A stretch of DNA of 64,000 nucleotides. Source: CAJQQY01 sp045106765 (lineage in GTDB: Bacteria; Bacteroidota; Bacteroidia; Chitinophagales; Saprospiraceae). The DNA lies in the NCBI GenBank assembly GCA_045106765.1, contig JBGCFD010000067.1, positions 62,001 to 126,000 of the forward strand. Reading direction: 5' to 3'. Below are positions 53,701-61,280 of the stretch, one piece after another. The notes under the pieces are model-generated. The model saw nothing but the letters and a program-made list of their open reading frames with translations, was not told the DNA's origin and searched no databases. The number at the start of each line of letters is the position of its first letter. Position 1 is the first letter of the stretch. Made by a program: the position numbers and the translations under genes.

Positions 53701-54079
53701 CGAAGATTTGACAAATGCAGCTCCTGGTGATTATTTATTGACTGTTACTGATGACAATGGTTGTGTAGTAGTTTCTAACATTATTACCATTGAAGCTCCT
53801 ACAAGTGTGATTGACCCAAGCTTGGAGAAACACATTACAATGATGCCAAATCCAACAGACGGAATGTTTATGATCAAACTTGACTTACCACAAGTGAGTG
53901 ATGTGCAAGTTCGCATTTATGACATTACAGGGAAGGAAATAATGACAAGTCCAAAACAAAGCGTTTTTGAAAATCAATTGGAATTCAATTTAGCTTCGTT
54001 TACGAATGGAGTTTATATTGTAAAAGTTACAGTTGATGATGCTGTATTGGCAAAACGAATAGTATTACAAAGATTCTAG
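47792..54079 (+). CDS. Giant T9SS adhesin with N-terminal redoxin domain
   Basis: I start at ATG 47792 (MKMKFTSLLLFLLFYSTTIFSQ); the longer frame opens with TTG and spoils the signal peptide. The ~2095-aa product has, in order: signal peptide; redoxin/TlpA-like thioredoxin domain with CGPC at 63-66 in FSATWCGPCWNYH; SprB-type repeats (SWSNGSTSQNLSGVGAGTYN); eleven ~75-residue PKD/Ig-like units (about 410-1310; pattern NAGxxGxLxCxxxxVTLDGSxSSTG then YEWxxxNG); more SprB repeats; HYR-like domains (NCNISNIGL; VTDASGNEATCTFTVTVEN); further SprB repeats; and a C-terminal T9SS type-A sorting domain (MMPNPTDGMFMIKL). SprB repeats serve surface adhesion and gliding in relatives. The redoxin-adhesin fusion is unusual. 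Confidence 0.9.
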   Translation: MKMKFTSLLLFLLFYSTTIFSQLSNGSTAPNFTVTDLDGNTHTLYDYLDEGKTVVLDFSATWCGPCWNYHQTHVLEDLYNARGPNGTDEVMVLMIESDLGTSEPCIYGQSSCVGGTIGDWTVGVSYPIINLTSSNGPSVGSNFNINFYPTLYSVCPDRKTYEVGQPGVSTWYNWITSCSLEGSGQVTANENCYGENNGEVSLTTSGGYSSSSYSWSNGSTSQNLSGVGAGTYNVTVTEGQGHFIELGPFEVTGPSSAVEISVNNVTNVSCNGLSSGSILTSSSGGASGYSYQWNTGSSDPNISGLAGGTYTLTVTDANGCTDVEQATVMEPPVLTLSATPFNDNCGQGNGILLLGANGGNQGYTYDIGNGPTSSNQIFNLYAGTYTATVTDANGCTEMTSATIGNDPPPVANAGPSGTLDCQNPSTILSGSSSSSVSTFLWSTANGNIESGGNTATPTVNAAGTYMVQVTDVVTGCTAIDEVEVVDNYNFPNANAGTSQNLDCGTVEVTLNGSASSSGPNITYQWTTTTGNIVSGATTTNPIVNATGTYTLTVYNNANGCSLTDNVVVLGNNNVPTANAGPNGELNCNINSVTLNGSASSTGGTFTYQWTTTNGNITGGGTSLNPTVDASGTYVLVVTNTSNNCTSEASTIVNNNTLAPTADPGTPGTLTCATNSVQLDGSNSSGGSNLSYEWFDSNNNSISTNATATVNSSGNYSLVVTNNDNGCTDQSSATVSQNTTVPTASANTNGLIDCNNSTVTINSSGSTNGSFQWSDPSGANIGSGATVDVTLPGTYELIVTDNDNGCTALTTIDVDQNINEPTSSIAPAASITCTTSTVNLDGSASTSGNNISYEWVDQNGSSLGTGNNIDVSVAGDFTLIVTDNDNGCTSSSMESVTVDSSPPSVDPGSPATLNCANSMVTLDGSNSASGTNISYEWVDQNGNSIGTTSTVDVSNTGTYQLIVSDNTNGCFSTASIQVDENYVDPTANAGSPGQLDCTSPSVTLDGSASSTGSNFNYEWTDANGALVGNGITINVSAEGTYNLIVTNSDNGCTATSQVAVVASNDFPSVMVSGSSELNCAVQMVTLDGNGSSSGTNFEYQWLDNNGSPIGSNITVEVGNAGTYSLIVTNTSNGCSASSNYILNEDTNTPTAEANAVAPLDCSNTSTVIDGSGSSTGVNFSYEWQDAMGNVLGTDLTVEVSQAGTYTLIVVNSANGCSNSVNAEVTASADIPVANAGVGGTLNCNTASLILDGSGSSTGSEYSYEWTTSNGSIMNGGTSLNPNVNSGGTYQLTVFNNDNGCISTSEVVVTETPGLEIALENSSNVNCFGNNNGAASIEVSGGNGTYTYEWSNGASQASIENLTAGTYNVMVTDQDNCTATYSVVIDEPLELSSNTNTSNESSFQGNNGSATANPSGGAMGYSYLWSNGSTDATISNLAPGTYSVVITDANGCTTEETVTIEEFICTVASDVSSINVSCNGANDGQATASLTQGSGTPTFEWSNGATTSSVANLGAGTFTVVITDGNNCPSIQEITITEPAAINTSVIDVVDVICANATDGSATVDAQGGIGTLTYQWSTGAITATATGLSAGTYTATVTDGNFCSTTTSVEIIANDDVDPQAISQNITISLDSDGLANLSPMMVDNGSTDNCNISNIGLDKTQFDCSNLGMNEVMLTVTDGAGNTNSTMATITVIDEIGPSITCAGNVVSNSCNGVAYSLPTADDNCGTPTMELISGLASGEVFPEGTTEVIYKVTDASGNEATCTFTVTVENTLDIETMNDVMPSCNGDANGSLAALIGGGTAGYTYLWSNGQTTETATDLSAGTYTLLVTDATGCQLETTATLAEPEVLSAEYDISAPVCFGAVNGSITAMVDGGTEGYSFLWSDGQTSQTAINLEADTYSVLITDANGCEVMSADLIVDQPDELVLTLDNVTNATTTTSNDGSAEVTIEGGVGGYSYAWELNGVIISTDEDLTNAAPGDYLLTVTDDNGCVVVSNIITIEAPTSVIDPSLEKHITMMPNPTDGMFMIKLDLPQVSDVQVRIYDITGKEIMTSPKQSVFENQLEFNLASFTNGVYIVKVTVDDAVLAKRIVLQRF
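49000..51720 (+). repeat. Eleven-unit PKD-like tandem repeat region
   Basis: Inside the giant gene, eleven successive units of roughly 220-240 bp encode the pattern LDC/LNC ... VTLDGSASSTG ... YEWTxxNG ... GTYxLxVTNxxNGCT. The units have diverged from one another, so the array is old but could still recombine. It rises and falls in similarity along its length. Confidence 0.7.
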
Positions 54080-54100
54080 AAAAGAATTTTTAAATTAAAT

Positions 54101-54141
54101 AAAAAAGGCTTCCAATTAATTTTAATTGGGAGTCTTTTTTT
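54101..54141 (+). terminator. Terminator of the giant gene
   Basis: Stem AAAAAAGGCTTCCAATTAA / TTAATTGGGAGTCTTTTTT (two G-U/mismatch positions) with T-run, just after stop 54079. Confidence 0.8.
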
Positions 54142-54192
54142 ATAAAATCACATCTCGATTAAAATTTTCTAACAACATTAAATAAATCTAAA

Positions 54193-55404
54193 ATGCTAAA
54201 ATCTATAACTACTCTCCTGACAATCCTTTGCGCCCTTAGTACATTTGCACAGATCACTTTTGACCAAGGTTATTTCATCAATGAAGAAAATAAAAAAATA
54301 GATTGCTGGATTAAAAATATCGATTGGAGAAATAATCCAACTAAGTTTCAATATAGGCTTTCCGAAAATGCTGAAATACAAACTGCAACTATTAAAAATA
54401 TAAAAGAATTCGGAATTGATAATTTTTCAAAATATCAACGATTTGACATTGACATAGATCGATCAAGTAAAGAAGTGGAAGACATGAGTTCATCGAGAGA
54501 ACCTGAATTTAAAAAGGAGCGACTATTCTTAAAAATACTAGTCGATGGGAAAGCAACATTATTTTTATATCAAGAAAAAAACTTTAAGAGATATTTTATA
54601 AAAACTATTGACACTAAAATAGAACAACTTGTTTTCAAAAAATATAAAACTTACAAAAATCAAGTTAAAGAAAATAGACAATACCTTGTTCAACTTAGAA
54701 ATCAATTAAAGTGTGAAAGTACGACAACCGAAAAACTTATAAAATTAGAGTATAAAAAAAAGCCTTTGGTAAAAATATTTGAGGAATATAATCAATCTGC
54801 AAATGCTCAATTTATCAACTATGAAAAATTACAAAAAAGGGATTTATTTAATCTGAACTTAAAACCAGGAATACAAGCCTCATCATTAAAAATGAGATTT
54901 GGAAGTAAAAACTTTGACTCTGGAATAAATGTAGATTTTAGATTTGGAATTGAATTAGAATTCATTTTACCTATTAACAAAAATAAATGGGCAATATTTA
55001 CAGAACCTTCCTTTCAATATCAAAAATCAGAGAATACTACTGATGTTATTTCTATAGTTACGGGAACTGTCATAACCACAAGTACACTTTTTTCAGATTA
55101 TAAATCTATTGAATTACCGTTAGGATTTAGACATTATTTTTTTTTAAATCCCAATTCTAAAATCTTTGTTAATGCTGCTTATGTACTTGATTTTAATTTT
55201 GCCTCTAAAGCATATGGTGAAGGTGGATTTGAAACTCCATATAATAGAGGACGAAATTTGGCTTTTGGAGTGGGATATAATTATAAAAAAAAATATAGCC
55301 TAGAAATAAGACATGGACTAAAAAGAGATTTACATATTTTTTATAGAAATGTAAAGTCAGAATATAGAACTGTATCACTAATTTTTGGATATACCATTTT
55401 ATAA
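54193..55404 (+). CDS. Exported outer-membrane barrel-like protein
   Basis: A 403-aa exported protein (signal MLKSITTLLTILCALSTFAQ). The N-terminal ~200 residues form a beta-rich domain with charged loops (TKFQYRLSENAEIQ; KRYFIKTIDTKIEQLVFKK), then a coiled-coil-like Lys/Gln stretch. The last ~190 residues read as a barrel (LNLKPGIQASSLKMRFG; FAFGVGYNYKKKYSLEIRH-like strands) ending TVSLIFGYTIL, an outer-membrane signature. This two-part design recurs among Bacteroidota hypothetical proteins of unknown role. It is monocistronic. Confidence 0.65.
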   Translation: MLKSITTLLTILCALSTFAQITFDQGYFINEENKKIDCWIKNIDWRNNPTKFQYRLSENAEIQTATIKNIKEFGIDNFSKYQRFDIDIDRSSKEVEDMSSSREPEFKKERLFLKILVDGKATLFLYQEKNFKRYFIKTIDTKIEQLVFKKYKTYKNQVKENRQYLVQLRNQLKCESTTTEKLIKLEYKKKPLVKIFEEYNQSANAQFINYEKLQKRDLFNLNLKPGIQASSLKMRFGSKNFDSGINVDFRFGIELEFILPINKNKWAIFTEPSFQYQKSENTTDVISIVTGTVITTSTLFSDYKSIELPLGFRHYFFLNPNSKIFVNAAYVLDFNFASKAYGEGGFETPYNRGRNLAFGVGYNYKKKYSLEIRHGLKRDLHIFYRNVKSEYRTVSLIFGYTIL

Positions 55405-55416
55405 TGAAAAATACCT

Positions 55417-55447
55417 AATCCTTCTGGTTCGATAAATCAGAAGGATT
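55417..55447 (+). terminator. Terminator of the barrel-like gene
   Basis: Ten-bp perfect stem (AATCCTTCTG at 55417-55426, CAGAAGGATT at 55438-55447) with following T-run. Confidence 0.75.
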
Positions 55448-55609
55448 TTTATCTCAACCTCCTTTCCTCTACCAAATCATTCCATTCGTCTTGAAAAATG
55501 AGATGTCTAACATTTTTATTATTTTACATTAAAATTATTTTCAATCTTTAGTAATTCATCTCTCCTATTTTTTCTTCCAAATTATTTTATCAAAAAAACT
55601 GAAAACAAA

Positions 55610-56494
55610 ATGGATCTACAAATCTCCAATCTTTCAAAAACTTACCCTAACGGAGTTCAAGCTTCAAAAAATGTCAACCTCACTATTCCTGTAGGAATGT
55701 TTGGATTACTCGGTCCCAATGGTGCAGGGAAATCCACTTTGATGAGAACGATTGCCACCTTGCAAGAACCTGATGAAGGAAGTATCATGTTAGGTGATTT
55801 GAATGTCTTGACGCAAAAACATGAAGTACGAAAAGTACTCGGATATTTGCCCCAAGAATTTGGAGTTTACCCAAAAGTCTCCGCTGCCATTCTATTAGAT
55901 CACTTAGCAGTTCTTAAAGGAATTACGAATTCTAAAGAACGAAAAGAAATTGTAGAAGCATTGTTAGTAAAAACCAACCTTTGGAATGATAGAAAGAAAA
56001 ACCTTGGAGGCTACTCTGGAGGAATGAAGCAACGATTTGGCATTGCACAAGCATTGCTTGCTAGTCCAAAGTTAATTATTGTAGATGAACCAACTGCTGG
56101 ACTCGACCCAGCAGAAAGAAATCGGTTTTTAAATTTATTGAGTGAACTCGGAGAAAACACAATAGTCATTTTATCCACTCACATCGTCGAAGATGTCAAA
56201 GAGCTATGCACCAATATGGCGGTGATCAACAAAGGGGAAGTTTTATTAACAGGAACTCCATCGGATGCATTAGAAAGTATCAAAGGAAAAATTTGGAGAA
56301 AACAAATCACCAAAGACCAAATTGAAAATTATAAAAATGCCCATAATGTCATTTCAGAAAGAAGAAGCGCAGGCAAACCAATCATCCATGTTTTTAGTGA
56401 TATGCAACCTGGAGAAGGATTCACAGTTGTAGAACCTGACTTGGAAGATGTTTACTTCTCTGAGATTTTTGGAAAAAAAGTAAATGTGATTTAG
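55610..56494 (+). CDS. ABC transporter ATP-binding protein
   Basis: A 294-aa ABC ATPase of the CcmA/NatA-type. Walker A is GPNGAGKST (35-43), the Q-loop LPQEFGVYPKVS follows, the signature is YSGGMKQR (about 134), and Walker B with D-loop is LIIVDEPTAGLDPAE (about 153). The H-loop His is in LSTHIVEDV. The C-terminal ~90 residues are a regulatory extension. It is paired with the permease-peptidase fusion 83 bp downstream, with a heptad repeat in the gap. Together they should form a half- or full-exporter; substrate unknown. Confidence 0.93.
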   Translation: MDLQISNLSKTYPNGVQASKNVNLTIPVGMFGLLGPNGAGKSTLMRTIATLQEPDEGSIMLGDLNVLTQKHEVRKVLGYLPQEFGVYPKVSAAILLDHLAVLKGITNSKERKEIVEALLVKTNLWNDRKKNLGGYSGGMKQRFGIAQALLASPKLIIVDEPTAGLDPAERNRFLNLLSELGENTIVILSTHIVEDVKELCTNMAVINKGEVLLTGTPSDALESIKGKIWRKQITKDQIENYKNAHNVISERRSAGKPIIHVFSDMQPGEGFTVVEPDLEDVYFSEIFGKKVNVI

Positions 56495-56545
56495 ACGTTG
56501 AACGTTCAACGTTGGACGTTCCCCAAAACGTAAAACGTAAAACGT
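56493..56545. repeat. Heptad repeat, ACGTTNN type, between ABC genes
   Basis: ACGTT at 56495, 56502, 56509 and 56516, an exact 7-bp period ×4, then ACGT at 56528, 56535 and 56542, again 7 bp ×3. The best-ordered member of the family. It begins at the last bases of the ATPase gene (stop 56492-56494) and fills the gap to the permease gene. Confidence 0.75.
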
Positions 56546-56577
56546 CCCCCATTTTCCTCAACTAAAATCAAAAAATC

Positions 56578-59500
56578 ATGACTTGGGAAGTTTTTAAATT
56601 CGAATTAAAATATCGCTGGAAACGACCAGCTACCTATATCTATTTTGCCATAATGTTTTTGTTACCATTTCTTGCAGCGTCTTGGGATCAATTAACCATT
56701 GGAGGTGCAGCTGGGCAAATAAAAGAAAATGCACCACATAATATTTCATTTATGATGTTGATTGTAACTGCAATTCCAGGTTTGCTTTTGGCAGCAGGAA
56801 TTATGGGAACTCCGATCATTCGAGATTATGAACACAAAACATCTTCCTTATTTTTCACCACTCCAATTACCAAATTCCAATACTTAACTGGAAGATTTTT
56901 AGGATCATTCCTAACGGCTCTTTTTGTTTTTAGTGGAATTATTTTTGGAATGGCTTTGGGTCATTTATCACCTTGGGTAGATCCTGATAAATTATTACCT
57001 TTTAGTTTTTGGAGTTATTTACATCCATTTATATTCATTGCCATACCTAATTTATTTATCATGTCTGGTATATTTTTTATGGGAGGCGCTTTGAGTAAAA
57101 AAATGTTGGTGGTCTTCACACAAGGGGTTGGAATACTTGTTTTATATATTATTTCCTCTCAGTTTCTTTCTGATTTGGATAGTCAATCTACAGCAGCTTT
57201 AATGGATCCATTTGCGGTAGGTACACATAATCATGTCAGCCAATATTGGACTGTCGCAGAGAAAAATTCACAAGTCGTTCCTTTGGAAGGATTGCTACTC
57301 ATCAATCGATTACTTTGGATGGGAGTAAGTTTACTTGCTTTGATTTTAACTTATTTCTTTTTTGATTTTTCTGCTTCTAAAAAAAGTAAAAAACAAAAAA
57401 CTGAAACTAAAACAAATAATGAACCTTCACGGATTGCATCCACTACCATCATTCCACAAGTGACTCAACATGATGGATTAGCCACAAATATCAAGCAAAT
57501 GTTTGGCATGTCTTGGTTTTATTTTAAATGGATTTTTAAACAAGTCCCTTTTATTGCCATCCTTGCCGCAGGCATTTTAATCATGCTGAGTAACTCTCAA
57601 AATTGGGGAAAAGTTTATGGAATATTTAGATTACCAACGACCTATTCGATGTTGGAATTGATTCAAACTTTTAATTTATTTTTTATCATCATCATTGTCA
57701 TGTACACAGGAGAATTGATTTGGAAAGAACGTGATGTAAAAATGAATTTAATCTACGATGCTCTTCCCTACCCTAACTTCGTAACCTTGGCTGGAAAATT
57801 CTTTGCTATGGTTTATATGTTCATAACATTGCTTTTTATTTTGATGTTGACTGCAATGGCAATTCAGGCGATAAGTGGTTACACAGATTTTCAAATAGGA
57901 CTTTATATCAAAACGTTATTTTCAGACACCTTATCCTTTCTATTACTTTTTACCTTTTTAGGATTTTTGTTCCAATCCTTGACTAACCATAAATTTGTTG
58001 GTCATGCAGTATTTGTTTTATTTTTCATTTCTACTCTGATCTTTGGTCAGCTAGGCATAGAACATCGAATGTTCCAATTCGGAAGTACTGGACTAGGTAA
58101 TTTTTCTGACATGAATGGCTATGGACATTATGTTCCCACTTTCTCTTGGTTCAATATTTATTGGTTTGGGTTTGCAGGGATATTATTTGCAATAGCATTG
58201 TTATTTTCTACTCGTGGAGCAGAAACTGGATTTATGATGAGATTGAAAAAGAGTAGATTGCGACTGACTAAACCATTGTTAACTTTTGGTTTATTTTCAT
58301 TCATGATTTTCATGGGATCAGGTTGTTATATTTTTTACAATACCAATATTCAAAATGAATATACCAATTCTGATGATGCTGAAAAAATACAAGCTGATTA
58401 TGAAAAAACCTTAAAAAAATATCAAGACATTCCTCAACCTAAAATCACAAATGTTTACTTAGAGGTAGATATTTACCCAAAGGAAAGAGACTTTGAAGCA
58501 AGAGGAAGTTATCAGTTAAGAAATAAAACGAACAAAACAATTTCTCAAATCCATTTGCAATATTCAGCTGACAACAATGTAACAAATACTGTAAAATTTG
58601 GAACTGATGCCACCATCAAAGAAGCGTTCGATGACTTCAAATATTTTATTTACGAATTAAAAAATCCACTTGCTCCAGGCGATTCTTTGCAGATGGATTT
58701 CGTAACAAAATTTGATACCAAAGGCTTTGTAGAAAGTGGTTCAAATACTGAAATATTAAACAATGGAACTTTTTTCAATAATTTTTATTTCCCAACATTT
58801 GGATATAATGAAGGATTAGAATTAGGAGATGATGATACTCGAAAAGAACAAGACCTTCCTGAAAAAGAAAGACAAAGAGAAAGAAATGATCCTGTAGGAT
58901 TGGCTCAAAATTTAATTACAGATGATTCTGATCGTCTTAATTTGGAAGTAATTTTAAGTACTTCTCTTGAACAAATTGCCATTGCTCCAGGCTACCTGCA
59001 AAAAGAATGGGAAGAAGATGGACGGAAATATTTCCACTATAAAATGGATGAACCAATTCTAGGGTTCTACTCTATAGTCTCGGCTGAATATGAAATTGCA
59101 AAAGATACTTGGATACGTGAAAATGGAGAGAAAGTAAATTTGGAAATATACCACCATAAAGGGCATGACTTAAACTTGGATAGGATGATGAAAGGAATGA
59201 AAAACTCTTTAAGTTATTTTTCTAAAAACTTTAGTCCTTACCAATATCGCCAATTGCGAATTATGGAATTTCCAAGGTATCGATCATTTGCTCAGTCGTT
59301 TCCAAATACAGTTCCTTTCTCAGAGGACATGGGATTCATCTTAGATATTGGCGAAGATGATATTGACTTTCCATTTTACGTAACAGCTCATGAAGTCGGT
59401 CATCAATGGTGGGCACATCAGGTGACAGAAGCAAATGTAAAAGGAAATGCGATGCTTTCTGAAACTATGGCTCAATACTCCGCGCTGATGGTTATGAAAG

Positions 59501-60174
59501 AAACCTACCCAACTGAAATGATGCAGAAGTTTTTAAAATTTGAAATGAACAGTTACTTACGAGGCCGTTCTCGAGAGCAGAAAAAAGAACAACCGCTAGA
59601 ACTTGTAGAACGCCAAGGTTATATTCATTATCGAAAAGGAGCGGTAGTGATGTATGCTTTACAAGACTACATTTCGGAAGATAGTGTCAATCTTGCTTTG
59701 CAAAGATGTATCAAAGATTGGGCTTATCGAGAGGATCAATATATTACCTCCGCAGATTTGTTGGGCTATTTTAGAGCAGTCACTCCTGATACTTTGCAAT
59801 ACTTAATCAAGGATATGTTTGAGACGATTACCTTATTTGAAAATCGAGTGAAGGAAGCTACATATCAAAAATCTGGAAATGAATACCTTGTTGATCTTAA
59901 TATTTCTTCTATAAAATATCGAGCAGATAGTCTTGGAAATGAAACGCCTATCGAAATAAATGATTGGATTGACATCGGAATTTACGGCGAAGACGAAAAT
60001 GGAAAAGACAAGATTTTATATTTACAAAAACATAAAATCACTAAAGAGGAAATGAATTTTAAAGTCAAGGTCAAGGAGAAACCAACCAAGGCTGGAATAG
60101 ATCCAATTAACAAATTGATTGATCGAAATCCTGACGATAATCGAATGAAAGTTAGTTTAAAAGAAGATAGTTAA
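56578..60174 (+). CDS. ABC permease fused to an M1-type aminopeptidase
   Basis: A 1198-aa fusion. Residues ~1-600 are an ABC-2-like permease in two sets of transmembrane helices (PATYIYFAIMFLLPFLAAS; LAAGILIMLSN; FLLLFTFLGFLFQSL). After a linker the C-terminal ~570 residues are a gluzincin (M1-like) peptidase: the zinc motif HEVGH is at 938-942 in AHEVGHQWWAHQV and the likely third ligand is E962 in AMLSETMAQYSALM. An M1-like beta-domain precedes it (VYLEVDIYPKERDFEARGSYQ, split). The peptidase should face the periplasm. It is paired with the ATPase upstream. Similar fusions recur in Bacteroidota, so the design is established but its substrate is not. Confidence 0.9.
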   Translation: MTWEVFKFELKYRWKRPATYIYFAIMFLLPFLAASWDQLTIGGAAGQIKENAPHNISFMMLIVTAIPGLLLAAGIMGTPIIRDYEHKTSSLFFTTPITKFQYLTGRFLGSFLTALFVFSGIIFGMALGHLSPWVDPDKLLPFSFWSYLHPFIFIAIPNLFIMSGIFFMGGALSKKMLVVFTQGVGILVLYIISSQFLSDLDSQSTAALMDPFAVGTHNHVSQYWTVAEKNSQVVPLEGLLLINRLLWMGVSLLALILTYFFFDFSASKKSKKQKTETKTNNEPSRIASTTIIPQVTQHDGLATNIKQMFGMSWFYFKWIFKQVPFIAILAAGILIMLSNSQNWGKVYGIFRLPTTYSMLELIQTFNLFFIIIIVMYTGELIWKERDVKMNLIYDALPYPNFVTLAGKFFAMVYMFITLLFILMLTAMAIQAISGYTDFQIGLYIKTLFSDTLSFLLLFTFLGFLFQSLTNHKFVGHAVFVLFFISTLIFGQLGIEHRMFQFGSTGLGNFSDMNGYGHYVPTFSWFNIYWFGFAGILFAIALLFSTRGAETGFMMRLKKSRLRLTKPLLTFGLFSFMIFMGSGCYIFYNTNIQNEYTNSDDAEKIQADYEKTLKKYQDIPQPKITNVYLEVDIYPKERDFEARGSYQLRNKTNKTISQIHLQYSADNNVTNTVKFGTDATIKEAFDDFKYFIYELKNPLAPGDSLQMDFVTKFDTKGFVESGSNTEILNNGTFFNNFYFPTFGYNEGLELGDDDTRKEQDLPEKERQRERNDPVGLAQNLITDDSDRLNLEVILSTSLEQIAIAPGYLQKEWEEDGRKYFHYKMDEPILGFYSIVSAEYEIAKDTWIRENGEKVNLEIYHHKGHDLNLDRMMKGMKNSLSYFSKNFSPYQYRQLRIMEFPRYRSFAQSFPNTVPFSEDMGFILDIGEDDIDFPFYVTAHEVGHQWWAHQVTEANVKGNAMLSETMAQYSALMVMKETYPTEMMQKFLKFEMNSYLRGRSREQKKEQPLELVERQGYIHYRKGAVVMYALQDYISEDSVNLALQRCIKDWAYREDQYITSADLLGYFRAVTPDTLQYLIKDMFETITLFENRVKEATYQKSGNEYLVDLNISSIKYRADSLGNETPIEINDWIDIGIYGEDENGKDKILYLQKHKITKEEMNFKVKVKEKPTKAGIDPINKLIDRNPDDNRMKVSLKEDS

Positions 60175-60201
60175 CTTTATTTTTTTTTGGAAATTAAAAA
60201 C

Positions 60202-60238
60202 CCGTGACTCATTTTTTATTTGAGTCACGGATTTTTTT
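60202..60238 (+). terminator. Terminator of the ABC operon
   Basis: Perfect 10-bp GC-rich stem (CCGTGACTCA at 60202-60211, TGAGTCACGG at 60221-60230) and T-run to 60238. Confidence 0.9.
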
Positions 60239-60295
60239 ATACTTATTTTTCCATAAATAACGATTCATAATTTTACTCTCACTAAAAAATAAAGC

Positions 60296-61141
60296 ATGAA
60301 ATACATTTGTTACACTTTACTTTTTTGTTGTATCCAACTTTTTAGTTTTGGACAAATCACAATCAAAGGAAAAATTTTAAATAAAAAGAACAAGGAACCC
60401 ATCCCCTATGTTAACATTGGAATCCCAAAACATGCACAAGGAACGGTCAGCGATGAAGATGGAAATTATTTCCTAAAATTCAACGATTCGAATGACACAG
60501 TTATCATTTCCGCTATTGGTTTTTTCAGTCAAAATAAATCCGTAAATGAATTGTTACAAAATGGAGAAATCTTGCTCGAACAACAAATTCATCAAATAAA
60601 AGAAATCAATTTAATCGCTACTGAATTTGATAAAGAAAAATTATTTGGCAAAAAAAATAAGAATCGTGGTCTAAGTGTTGGTTTTGGAAATGCGCAATTA
60701 GGTTGCAAAATCGGTTCTTCCATTAAAATCAAAAAAGAAACTTATCTTAAAAGTGCTAATTTTAAACTCAATCATGCGGATGGCGACAGTCTACTTTTTC
60801 GAGTAAATATTTATCATTTTGAAAAAGGAAAAATCGGTGAAAATATTTTAAAAGAAAACATTACTATTTATGCTCCGCAAAAAAGAGGAATTCTTACCGT
60901 GGATCTTACACCTTACGAGTTGATCATCAATCATGACGTTTTGCTTACACTCGAATGGATAAAGGATGATAATGGCTCAGGAAATCATGGAATTACATTC
61001 GATACTAAAAAAGGAAGAAAGTCTAATATTTGGAATAAGAGAACGAGCCAAAATCCATTTAAAATAAATAAGACTTACGGTAGACGAGGAATGGGAAAGA
61101 AATCACTTTGCTTTTGGTTGATTGGCAAAGAAGTAAAGTAA
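60296..61141 (+). CDS. Exported CarboxypepD_reg-like domain protein
   Basis: A 281-aa exported protein (signal MKYICYTLLFCCIQLFSFGQ). Residues ~20-105 form a carboxypeptidase-regulatory-like (CarboxypepD_reg_2) domain: ITIKGKILNKKNKEPIPYVNIG, GTVSDEDGNYFLKF, DTVIISAIGF. The remaining ~170 residues are beta-rich with several conserved aromatics (KETYLKSANFKLNHADGDS; LLTLEWIKDD) and no recognised catalytic motif. The N-terminal part is the module found at the start of many TonB receptors, but here without a barrel. Role unknown. It is monocistronic and convergent with the next gene. Confidence 0.7.
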   Translation: MKYICYTLLFCCIQLFSFGQITIKGKILNKKNKEPIPYVNIGIPKHAQGTVSDEDGNYFLKFNDSNDTVIISAIGFFSQNKSVNELLQNGEILLEQQIHQIKEINLIATEFDKEKLFGKKNKNRGLSVGFGNAQLGCKIGSSIKIKKETYLKSANFKLNHADGDSLLFRVNIYHFEKGKIGENILKENITIYAPQKRGILTVDLTPYELIINHDVLLTLEWIKDDNGSGNHGITFDTKKGRKSNIWNKRTSQNPFKINKTYGRRGMGKKSLCFWLIGKEVK

Positions 61142-61196
61142 TTTAGTATTAATACTTTTTCACCATCAACTAAAATAACAATACATTTACAAAAAG

Positions 61197-61238
61197 AAGG
61201 AGTGATAGTTTTCGTTTGAAAACTGCCACTCCTTTTTT
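61197..61238. terminator. Bidirectional terminator
   Basis: Stem AAGGAGTG-A-TAGTTTTC (61197-61213) / GAAAACT-GC-CACTCCTT (61218-61235), with A and T tracts on both flanks, between convergent genes. Confidence 0.8.
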
Positions 61239-61280
61239 ATTAGCTAAGTTTTTTTAGCCACTTCAAATCACTCGCTTCAA

